Below are positions 15,387 to 21,084 of a DNA stretch of 21,084 nt, piece by piece. Source of the DNA: JAFDXJ01 sp038257845 (GTDB lineage Bacteria > Bacteroidota > Bacteroidia > Chitinophagales > Chitinophagaceae); the NCBI GenBank assembly GCA_038257845.1, contig JBBSQL010000047.1, forward strand, positions 1-21,084, written 5' to 3'. The translations under genes and the position numbers were made by a program. Below the pieces are notes generated by a model. It ran no database searches. It was given only the letters and a program-made list of their open reading frames with translations, and was not told the origin of the DNA. Every line of letters starts with the position of its first letter. Position 1 is the first letter of the stretch.

Positions 15387-15941
15387 ATGGCAGAATTGGA
15401 TACCTCATCGGGCGGGGGACATAAAAAAGGTCCTGGCGTAAAAAAAAGCAAAAAACTTTCAACAAGGGTGGACCTCACACCAATGGTGGACCTCGGATTT
15501 TTGCTGATCACGTTCTTTATATTTACCACGTCAATGAGCCAGCCCACAGCGTTTAAGCTCAACCTGCCGGCGGATGTAAAAGACCCGAACCAGCAAAATA
15601 AACTGAATGACAATTCAGCCCTGACCATCCTGCTGGGAAAAGATAATAATGTATTTTATTATACAGGAATATTGGATGCGACTGGGAAAAACTTTAAATC
15701 ATCCAACTTTAAAGATATCCGCCAGGTGATCATGGACAAGAAAAATAGTACGGATAGTTCATTCATGGTGGTAATTAAACCCAATGATCAGTCCACGTAT
15801 AAAAACGTGGTGAACATCCTGGATGAAATGTCAATTAACCTGGTCGGAAGATATGCCCTCGTGGACATATCACAACCGGAAGACCAATTGATCAGGCTGA
15901 CACAGGGTGAAGATCCGAATACAGCCACAGGTACAAAATAA
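15387..15941 (+). CDS. exbD: ExbD/TolR-family protein, second copy (184 aa)
   Basis: A second ExbD paralogue. The cytoplasmic tail is longer (residues 1-28, Gly/Lys-rich), then RVDLTPMVDLGFLLITFFIF spans the membrane with the essential Asp35. This keeps the LTPMVD motif that is degenerate in the first copy (MTAMCD). The periplasmic part contains the usual strands (SALTILLGKDNNVFYYTG) and a C-terminal helix plus VGRYALVDISQPE. Two different ExbD proteins beside one ExbB are common in Bacteroidota and suggest a heteromeric rotor. It lies 43 bases before tonB, in the same operon. Confidence 0.93.
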   Translation: MAELDTSSGGGHKKGPGVKKSKKLSTRVDLTPMVDLGFLLITFFIFTTSMSQPTAFKLNLPADVKDPNQQNKLNDNSALTILLGKDNNVFYYTGILDATGKNFKSSNFKDIRQVIMDKKNSTDSSFMVVIKPNDQSTYKNVVNILDEMSINLVGRYALVDISQPEDQLIRLTQGEDPNTATGTK

Positions 15942-15984
15942 TTGTATGTATTTATTTAGAAAATGCATCTAATAAAAAAAATGT

Positions 15985-16797
15985 ATGGAAACAAATAAGA
16001 TTTTATCTGCCGATGTCCTGGATATAATTTTTGATGGAAGGAACAAAGAATACGGCGCTTATGATTTGCGTAAGACATATAATAAGCGGATCACAACAGC
16101 TTTATTAGCGATGCTTGCCATTGCCATAATAGCTGCACTATTCTCCTTCTTCAAACCTGCTGCAAAAGAAGAGCCCGTAAAAATGCTCGTGGAAGACGTG
16201 AGCCTTACGAATGTAAAAGAAAAAGAAAAACCAGTAGAGCCACCTCCACCACCGCCGCCAAAACAGGAAGTGAAAATTGAGATCAAACAATTTACACCAC
16301 CCAAAATTGTAAAGGAAATTGTAACTGAGCCACCACCAAAACAGGAAGAACTTGCAGATACCAAGATTGGTGTAATCAACCAGGAAGGTGTGAAAACAGA
16401 TGTGATCGCGCCACCAGTTGAAAAAGGTACAGGTGTAGTGGAAGCACCAAAAGTGCAAACAGAAGATTACGATAAGGAATTTAAAACCGTACAAATCGAA
16501 GCAAAATTTCCGGGAGGAACTGATGCATGGGTTAAATACCTGCAAAGAAATTTACGCGCAGAAATTCCTACGGAAAATGGCGCACCAGGTGGAAATTATA
16601 CAGTTGTCGTTTCTTTCCTTGTGAGTAAAGACGGTACTATTTCTGAAGTAAAAGCATTGAACAACCCGGGTTATGGAATTGCTGCAGAAGCAGTACGCGT
16701 AATTCAAAGAGGGCCAGCCTGGACACCCGCTGTTCAAAATGGCCGAAATGTAATATACCGCCAGAAACAACCAATCACTTTCCAGGTGACTGATTAA
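15985..16797 (+). CDS. tonB: TonB family energy transducer (270 aa)
   Basis: TonB spans the periplasm and pulls on the TonB box of outer-membrane receptors. The cytoplasmic N-terminus carries the Bacteroidota signature FDGRNKEYGAYDLRKTYNKR (16-35), the single membrane helix is at about 37-56, and a periplasmic linker at 83-118 holds seven consecutive prolines (86-92) and a second PPP-K-Q motif at 116-120. The C-terminal domain from about 165 to the end has FPGG, the strand VVVSFLVSKDGTISEV, and the diagnostic end RGPAWTPAVQNGRNV and QPITFQV. It is the last gene of the exbB-exbD-exbD-tonB operon, before a clear terminator. The TonB-dependent receptors it serves are not in this window. Confidence 0.95.
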   Translation: METNKILSADVLDIIFDGRNKEYGAYDLRKTYNKRITTALLAMLAIAIIAALFSFFKPAAKEEPVKMLVEDVSLTNVKEKEKPVEPPPPPPPKQEVKIEIKQFTPPKIVKEIVTEPPPKQEELADTKIGVINQEGVKTDVIAPPVEKGTGVVEAPKVQTEDYDKEFKTVQIEAKFPGGTDAWVKYLQRNLRAEIPTENGAPGGNYTVVVSFLVSKDGTISEVKALNNPGYGIAAEAVRVIQRGPAWTPAVQNGRNVIYRQKQPITFQVTD

Positions 16798-16819
16798 GAA
16801 ATAAAATAAATATTTATAG

Positions 16820-16848
16820 ATCCCGGCTTGTTCCGGGATTTTTTTTTT
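16820..16848 (+). terminator. Rho-independent terminator of the exb-tonB operon
   Basis: ATCCCGG (16820-16826) pairs perfectly with CCGGGAT (16833-16839) across a 6-base loop and runs straight into about ten T residues. It lies 22 bases after the tonB stop codon. Confidence 0.92.
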
Positions 16849-16949
16849 GCTTATTATTCAAATTCAATTCTCCGTTTATTTCAAACTTTAAACATTGAAT
16901 GAAACAGCAACATTTCTATTGAATATCTTTACAACATATTTTTTAAACT

Positions 16950-18329
16950 ATGCGAGGAAAAATGGATGGTTGGGATGATACGATTGTGGCGATCGCTACA
17001 CCGCCGGGAATTGGCGCTATTGCCATGATCCGCATCAGCGGAACAAAAGCTTTGGAGATCGCAGACAAAATATTTTTATCTAAAAAAATTTCTGCGCAAC
17101 CGTCGCATACGTTGCACGTAGGCATGCTCGAGCAACACGGCGAAGCGATTGATGAAGTAGTGATTAGTTTATTTAAAGCGCCAAAATCTTATACCGGTGA
17201 AAACATCATAGAAATTTCCTGTCATGGTTCCCCATTTTTGCAACAAAAAATTATAGAAGCCATTATTGAAAAAGGTGCACGACTTGCAAAGCCCGGCGAG
17301 TTTACACTACGCGCTTTTTTGCATGGAAAATTAGACCTTGCGCAAGCCGAAGCTGTTGCAGATTTAATCGCCAGTAATTCTGAAGCCGCAAAAAATACTG
17401 CGTTGAAAACCATGCGTGGAGGCTTCTCCCATCAGTTAAAAGAGATACGTGAATCACTGCTAACTTTTTCTGCATTGATGGAACTCGAACTTGATTTTTC
17501 GGAAGAAGATGTAGAATTTGCGGATCGTTCTGCGTTATTAAAATTATTAGATTTCGCACAGCAAACGGTGAGCGATCTGCGTGATTCATTTCGTCTCGGC
17601 AATGTCATTAAGAATGGTGTAATGGTGGCCATCACCGGAAAACCCAATGCAGGAAAATCTACTTTATTAAATAATTTATTAAATGAAAACCGCGCGCTCG
17701 TAAGTGATATTGCGGGAACCACGCGCGACACGATTGAAGAAGTGTTGCATATTGGCGGCATGGCTTTCCGCGTGATGGATACGGCAGGCCTGCGCCATAG
17801 CAATGACATCATTGAAACCATGGGCGTGAAAAGAAGTTATGAAAAAATGCGCGCCGCCGATCTTGTCATTTATTTATTTGATCTCACGCAGGAAAATAAA
17901 GCAACTATTCAATCAACTATGGAAGAAGTGATGCAGGAAAATCCTTCTGTAATTTTTTGTGGCAATAAAATGGATAGTTTTGAAAATGAAGATCTCAACG
18001 ATAAATTTTCCGGTACCAATTTATTCATGATCTCCGCAAAAAGTGGCGCGCATGTACCTGCATTAAAAGATGCTATGCTGCAAAAAATTTTAGATGGAAA
18101 AATTGCTACAGAAAATACCATCATCACCAATGCCCGTCATTTTGAAGCGCTCGAAAAAGTGTATGAATCATTAAAAGAAATCCGCGCGGGCATTGAGCAG
18201 CAAATCCCCGGAGACCTTGTCGCACTCGACATCCGCAACTGCCTGCATTATCTCGGCGAGATCACCGGCGAGATCACGCATGAAGATCAGTTGGATTATA
18301 TATTCAGTAAGTTTTGTATTGGGAAATAA
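16950..18329 (+). CDS. mnmE: tRNA uridine-5-carboxymethylaminomethyl modification GTPase
   Basis: MnmE, with MnmG, modifies the wobble uridine (U34) of several tRNAs, in the cytoplasm. At 459 aa it is of normal length. The N-terminal folate-binding domain has DDTIVAIATPPGIGAIAMIR near residue 8 and GEFTLRAFLHGKLDLAQAEA at about 115. The G domain inserted in the helical part has G1 GKPNAGKS (230-237), G2 GTTRDT (256-261), G3 DTAGLR (277-282) and G4 NKMD (339-342). The C-terminus ends with the required FCIGK motif, Cys456. Met5 (in MDGWDDTI) could also be the start. It has its own upstream region after the tonB terminator, and mnmG is not adjacent. Confidence 0.97.
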   Translation: MRGKMDGWDDTIVAIATPPGIGAIAMIRISGTKALEIADKIFLSKKISAQPSHTLHVGMLEQHGEAIDEVVISLFKAPKSYTGENIIEISCHGSPFLQQKIIEAIIEKGARLAKPGEFTLRAFLHGKLDLAQAEAVADLIASNSEAAKNTALKTMRGGFSHQLKEIRESLLTFSALMELELDFSEEDVEFADRSALLKLLDFAQQTVSDLRDSFRLGNVIKNGVMVAITGKPNAGKSTLLNNLLNENRALVSDIAGTTRDTIEEVLHIGGMAFRVMDTAGLRHSNDIIETMGVKRSYEKMRAADLVIYLFDLTQENKATIQSTMEEVMQENPSVIFCGNKMDSFENEDLNDKFSGTNLFMISAKSGAHVPALKDAMLQKILDGKIATENTIITNARHFEALEKVYESLKEIRAGIEQQIPGDLVALDIRNCLHYLGEITGEITHEDQLDYIFSKFCIGK

Positions 18330-18423
18330 GGATTTAAAATGAATTTGTAAGAATTGATATTGGTAATTATTAAATTTGTATTGAACATAAATTGAAGAAA
18401 TTCAAAAAAGAAATAAGAATCTT

Positions 18424-19365
18424 ATGAAATTTTACTTAGGTGTAACTGATAATAATTGGTACAAATATTTAAGTATGATTAATCCGGAAGATGTCAATTT
18501 TTGGCAGCCCGGAGGTAATATGAATTTTAAAGTTCTTGATCCTGGAGCACCGTTTTTATTTAAATTAAAATGGCCTTTGAATGCAATTGCCGGTATTGGT
18601 TTTTTTTCAAGTCATACATTTCTGCCATTAAGTATTGCCTGGGATACTTTTAAAAACAGAAATGGTTGTAGCACATTCGATGAATTAAGCCAAATGATTT
18701 TATCTCATAGAAAAGATAAAATAAATATTAATCCCACTATTGGTTGTATTGTTCTGACGGATCCAATTTTTTTTAATCAGAATGATTGGATTGAAACGCC
18801 CGCTGACTGGGGTAGAAGTATTGTGCAAGGGAAATCTTATAATTCTGAAAACGAAAATGGTAAAGATATTTGGATAAAAATAGAAAAACTTCTTCAAAAA
18901 TATATGATTTTGAAACCTGTGATAGAAGGTGAATATCAGTTGGATGCAGAAGAGTATTTTCATGGCTATGGAAGTTCAATATTAAAAAAAGTAAGATTGG
19001 GCCAAGGTGCTTTTCGGGTATTGGTTACGGATGCTTATTCCAGGAAGTGTGCCGTGACAGGCGAAAAAACATTACCCGTTTTAGAAGCGGCACATATCAA
19101 ACCATATTCTAACTATGGACCACACGTTATTTCAAATGGAATATTACTCAGATCAGATATTCATAAATTATTTGATACCGGATATCTTACCATCACAAAT
19201 AATTTAAAAGTTGAAGTAAGTTCCAGAATCAAAGAAGAATACCAGAATGGGAAAGAATATTATAAATATCATGGCAAAGATTTACTATATATTCCTAATA
19301 AAAATTTTGAACAACCTGAGAATAAATATATAGAATGGCATAACTCCAATATATATCGGGGCTGA
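18424..19365 (+). CDS. HNH endonuclease with uncharacterised N-terminal domain (313 aa)
   Basis: The C-terminal third is an HNH nuclease: CAVTGEKTLPVLEAAHIKPY followed by SNGILLRSDIHKLFD. The catalytic pattern is His224, Asn238 and His247, with Asp245 and Asp251 adjacent, as in bacterial HNH family restriction-like enzymes. The first 190 residues are a separate domain: MKFYLGVTDNNWYKYL, FWQPGG, PGAPFLFKLKWPLNAIAGIG, then WIETPADWGRSIVQGK. This reads like a PUA/EVE-type domain, folds that in several nucleases recognise modified bases, but that is inference. The two-domain protein is familiar from many bacteria as a free-standing gene. No methylase or other defence gene is next to it. It may be a modification-dependent (type IV-like) nuclease. 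The frame is intact with all catalytic residues. Confidence 0.9.
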   Translation: MKFYLGVTDNNWYKYLSMINPEDVNFWQPGGNMNFKVLDPGAPFLFKLKWPLNAIAGIGFFSSHTFLPLSIAWDTFKNRNGCSTFDELSQMILSHRKDKININPTIGCIVLTDPIFFNQNDWIETPADWGRSIVQGKSYNSENENGKDIWIKIEKLLQKYMILKPVIEGEYQLDAEEYFHGYGSSILKKVRLGQGAFRVLVTDAYSRKCAVTGEKTLPVLEAAHIKPYSNYGPHVISNGILLRSDIHKLFDTGYLTITNNLKVEVSSRIKEEYQNGKEYYKYHGKDLLYIPNKNFEQPENKYIEWHNSNIYRG

Positions 19366-19406
19366 AAAAATTGATTATAAACTTTCTAAAAATAGTAATT
19401 GATTTG

Positions 19407-19434
19407 TACAATTCAGAACAATAATTGTATTTTT
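19407..19434 (+). terminator. Weak hairpin with T-run after the HNH gene
   Basis: TACAATT (19407-19413) pairs perfectly with AATTGTA (19423-19429) across 9 bases and is followed by TTTTT. The stem is AT-rich, so it could equally be an operator for the next gene. Confidence 0.35.
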
Positions 19435-19514
19435 AGATATATAGTTATGAAATAAAATTGTACTTAATTCTTACTTGCTCTTCATTTGCATCATCTTTAT
19501 AAAATCAAAATCTC

Positions 19515-19874
19515 ATGCTCCACATCAAAGCCGAAAACAATATCATTTATACAACCTCACACCAAAAATTAACGGAAGAAGATTACCAGGAATTAATTCC
19601 GAAGGTGGAAAAAATGCTGGAGCAATATAAAACCATCCGCTGGTATTTTGAAATGCAGGATTTCAAAGGCTGGGAAATGAAAGCGTTTTGGGAAGACGTG
19701 AAGTTTGAATTCCGCCACGCAAATGACATTGAAAAACTCGCCGTTGTCGGTGATACCGAATGGGAAAAATGGATGACGACAATGATGAGACCTTTCACCA
19801 AAGCGGAAGTAAAATATTTTGATTTAAAAGATAAAGAGCTCGCGCTGGAGTGGATAAAAAGTGATGTTGTGTAA
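19515..19874 (+). CDS. SpoIIAA-like (STAS/SEC14-type) protein (119 aa)
   Basis: A compact soluble alpha/beta protein with no signal or membrane segment. The pattern NIIYTTSHQKLTEEDYQELI, then TIRWYFEMQDFKGWEMKAFW, FEFRHANDIEKLAVVGD and a closing KDKELALEWIKS fits the SpoIIAA-like family (PF11964), which has a STAS-related fold. The WEKWM helix and AFWEDVKF helix are typical. Members are widespread in Bacteroidota and Proteobacteria with unproven function; lipid or small-molecule binding has been suggested from the fold. It stands alone, with a repeat-rich spacer downstream. Codon use looks like its neighbours. The family call is good, the role unknown. Confidence 0.85.
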   Translation: MLHIKAENNIIYTTSHQKLTEEDYQELIPKVEKMLEQYKTIRWYFEMQDFKGWEMKAFWEDVKFEFRHANDIEKLAVVGDTEWEKWMTTMMRPFTKAEVKYFDLKDKELALEWIKSDVV

Positions 19875-19891
19875 AATGAAGAGAAATATTT

Positions 19892-20027
19892 TATCCCGCA
19901 GATGGCGCAGATTTTCGCAGATTTTTTTTATAGTCTTTCAAATTTCATGGCTGCTCAATATTATATAAGTTTGGATAGTGAATGGTAGCAGGTTTTATCT
20001 GCGTACATCCGCGTGATCAGCGGGATA
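19892..20027. repeat. CGCAGAT-bounded dispersed repeat, copy 1
   Basis: The ends are perfect inverted 8-mers, TATCCCGC (19892-19899) and GCGGGATA (20020-20027). Inside, the left arm carries GCAGAT-GGCGCAGATTTTCGCAGAT and the right arm ATCTGCGTACATCCGCGTGAT, so the whole element could fold on itself. The centre has ATTTCATGGCTGCTCAATAT, shared with copy 2. Confidence 0.75.
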
Positions 20028-20043
20028 TAAAAAAACTGATTCA

Positions 20044-20155
20044 ACTTCCTACTTTTCTTCCCAAATTCTACTTGTTTACAAAACGACCATAAATGACCCA
20101 TATTCTTATAACGTGGGTAGAAAACTAAATAAATGACCCACGTAAGGGAGGAAGT
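20044..20155. repeat. Hairpin element between the two CGCAGAT repeats
   Basis: Terminal arms ACTTCCT (20044-20050) and AGGAAGT (20149-20155) are perfect inverted repeats. Inside, ACGTGGGT (20111-20118) pairs with ACCCACGT (20136-20143) across 17 bases, and AAATGACCCA occurs twice (20091-20100 and 20131-20140). It has the size of a small nonautonomous element, but no target duplication is evident. Confidence 0.45.
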
Positions 20156-20172
20156 AATTTTATTAATTTAAT

Positions 20173-20316
20173 TTTTCCCGCAGATAGTGCGGAATTCGTA
20201 GTATTTTTTTTTATTGGCTTTGAAATTTCATGGATGCTCAATATCGTTATAGATTAGATTGAAAATGATAGCAGGTTTTATCTGCGTCTATCCGCGTGAT
20301 CTGCGAGATATAAAAA
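20173..20316. repeat. CGCAGAT-bounded dispersed repeat, copy 2
   Basis: Diverged copy of the element at 19892: TTCCCGCAGATAGTGCGG at the left, ATTTCATGGATGCTCAATAT in the centre, then GATAGCAGGTTTTATCTGCGT, and TCCGCGTGATCTGCGAGATA at the right. The order and spacing match copy 1; the left arm is more decayed. It ends just before the stop codon of the minus-strand membrane protein gene. Confidence 0.7.
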
Positions 20317-20325
20317 ACCCAAAAA

Positions 20326-20733
20326 CTATTCCGCTCCCTTCTCTTCCTTAATCTCTTTTAATTTTTCCTCTTCGAGATTTGTGACTGCTTTTTCTTTTTT
20401 GAGGCCCACGCGCACGAGGCCAAAAATACTCATGTAAATATTGGCGATCCAGACGAGTGCAAAGAATGCAATGATATACCCGCGCCAGTCGGCAAACAAC
20501 AATGTGTAGCGCGTGATGAGGATAAAAAATAAACTGATATAATGACTAAAACAATATTCACAGGTGAAGAGGTAGAAAAATTTTCTTTCTAATAAACTTT
20601 TAGCATTCTTCGATTTCTTTTCGCAATAATCGCGTGGCTCGCGGAAAATTTCTTCATGCGTAACTGTCCACGCAATGCACGCAACGGGCAAAGCCAAAAT
20701 GAATAAATAAATAATTTGTGTGCTGAGTTCCAT
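20326..20733 (-). CDS. Small inner-membrane protein with CEYC-SHY motif (135 aa)
   Basis: The ATG at 20733 (MELSTQIIYLFILALP) is preferred over an upstream TTG at 20745. Hydrophobic segments at about residues 7-23, 55-78 and 83-108 predict three membrane helices. Between the first and second lies a basic, charged loop (EEIFREPRDYCEKKSKNAKS), and the second is preceded by FTCEYCFSHY, a CxxC-plus-His pattern that recurs in small DUF1360-like membrane proteins as I remember them. It could bind metal or be redox active, which is unproven. The C-terminus is a charged coiled-coil-like tail (LEEEKLKEIKEEKGAE), cytoplasmic if the helix count is right. No recognised function and no operon partner; repeats flank both sides. 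Confidence 0.7.
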   Translation of the reverse strand: MELSTQIIYLFILALPVACIAWTVTHEEIFREPRDYCEKKSKNAKSLLERKFFYLFTCEYCFSHYISLFFILITRYTLLFADWRGYIIAFFALVWIANIYMSIFGLVRVGLKKEKAVTNLEEEKLKEIKEEKGAE

Positions 20734-20828
20734 ACGATTCAACAAAAATATATATTCTTTATAAATAATTCTTTAAAAAATTCCGTGGAGCTATGCGTTA
20801 TAAAAATATTACACAGAGGAAAGACAGA

Positions 20829-20907
20829 TTCAAGATAAAAGCTAACAGATAACAACTAAAAGATGGAAGATTAAAATCAATAAAGAAAATCAAATCATAT
20901 TGACCTT
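20829..20907. repeat. Direct repeat of at least 79 bp, copy 1
   Basis: It begins TTCAAGATAAAAGCTAACAG and ends CATATTGACCTT. It is identical over all 79 visible bases to 21006-21084, with a start-to-start period of 177 bp. The block AAGCTAACAGATAA also appears, diverged around it, near 9038. Confidence 0.9.
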
Positions 20908-20974
20908 AGTAGAAAATAGATTCTAAATGAATATCCAACCTTATTTTTAAGGAATCTCACCGGCCCTGATATAC

Positions 20975-21000
20975 GGCGGCTTCGACTCCGCTCAGCCGCC
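20975..21000. repeat. GGCGGCT...AGCCGCC hairpin unit
   Basis: GGCGGCT (20975-20981) pairs perfectly with AGCCGCC (20994-21000) across a TCGACTCCGCTC loop. It is the same family as the units at 9448-9655 and lies between the two copies of the 79-bp direct repeat. Confidence 0.75.
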
Positions 21001-21005
21001 TTGAG

Positions 21006-21084
21006 TTCAAGATAAAAGCTAACAGATAACAACTAAAAGATGGAAGATTAAAATCAATAAAGAAAATCAAATCATATTGACCTT
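21006..21084. repeat. Direct repeat of at least 79 bp, copy 2 (cut by window edge)
   Basis: Identical to 20829-20907 up to the last base of the window, so its true length is unknown. An array of further copies may continue outside. Confidence 0.9.

Larger units (their letters stand above)
19875..20325. other. Gene-free spacer made of repeats
   Basis: No gene is visible on either strand. The spacer consists of two related elements of about 140 bp (19892-20027 and 20173-20316) flanking a hairpin-containing segment (20044-20155). These are listed separately. It lies between the SpoIIAA-like gene and the 3' end of the minus-strand membrane protein, so both flanking genes end here. Confidence 0.7.
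20734..21084. other. Repeat-rich region at the right window edge, no gene
   Basis: No gene is visible. After a short AT-rich stretch the sequence is a direct repeat (20829 and 21006), a relative of the 9-kb ACCTTA...CAACCTTATT element (about 20902-20948), and one CGGCTTCG hairpin unit (20975-21000). The second repeat copy runs off the window. Confidence 0.65.

Noticed and set aside
16138..16545. Minus-strand Phe/Trp-rich frame inside tonB
   Set aside because: It is the antisense shadow of the Pro/Lys-rich TonB linker; tonB itself is complete.
1..21084. tRNA, rRNA, riboswitch or prophage genes
   Set aside because: No cloverleaf, conserved rRNA segment, recognisable riboswitch core, integrase, transposase or phage structural gene was seen on either strand by eye.

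Overview
The window is AT-rich bacterial DNA from a member of the Bacteroidota, most likely a Chitinophagaceae-like lineage. Four things point there: the gene content (a DUF5117/DUF5118-type zinc metalloprotease, an exbB-exbD-exbD-tonB cluster with the Bacteroidota form of TonB, and a eukaryote-like citrate synthase); the absence of clear Shine-Dalgarno sites; several TAnnTTTG-like -7 boxes; and intergenic repeats of the kinds common in that phylum. The taxonomic call rests on recognised families, not on a database search.

Layout. 1-2216 holds the 3' part of lon (start outside the window). 2364-2732 is a small secreted protein. 2771-3996 is a compact toxin-antitoxin island: a RelE-type toxin with its antitoxin on the minus strand, then a DUF433 antitoxin overlapping a DUF5615 PIN-like toxin on the plus strand. 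In both pairs the antitoxin is intact and the toxin frame is broken near its C-terminus by a -1 shift, with the lost end still readable in the next frame. 4052-4333 is a small membrane protein, 4469-5560 an LptF/LptG-family permease, 5789-7603 citrate synthase followed by a DUF1801-like protein, and 7893-9002 carA. 9003-9736 is gene-free and repeat-rich, between convergent carA and bioB (9737-10726, minus). A secreted zinc metalloprotease (10952-13480, minus) ends at a clear terminator.

13760-16797 is a plus-strand operon, exbB-exbD-exbD-tonB, which supplies proton-motive energy to outer-membrane TonB-dependent transporters and ends at a strong terminator (16820-16848). mnmE follows (16950-18329), then an HNH endonuclease with an uncharacterised N-terminal domain (18424-19365), a SpoIIAA-like protein (19515-19874), and a small membrane protein on the minus strand (20326-20733). 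The remainder is dominated by repeats: two copies of a roughly 140-bp element with CGCAGAT-rich ends, a hairpin element between them, and a perfect direct repeat of at least 79 bp that runs off the window.

Most of the window is core housekeeping. The less ordinary parts are the twin broken toxins, a nested inverted repeat upstream of the RelE-type pair, -7 boxes that abut start codons (possible leaderless mRNAs), the two-domain HNH nuclease, and repeat families shared between the 9-kb and 21-kb ends.
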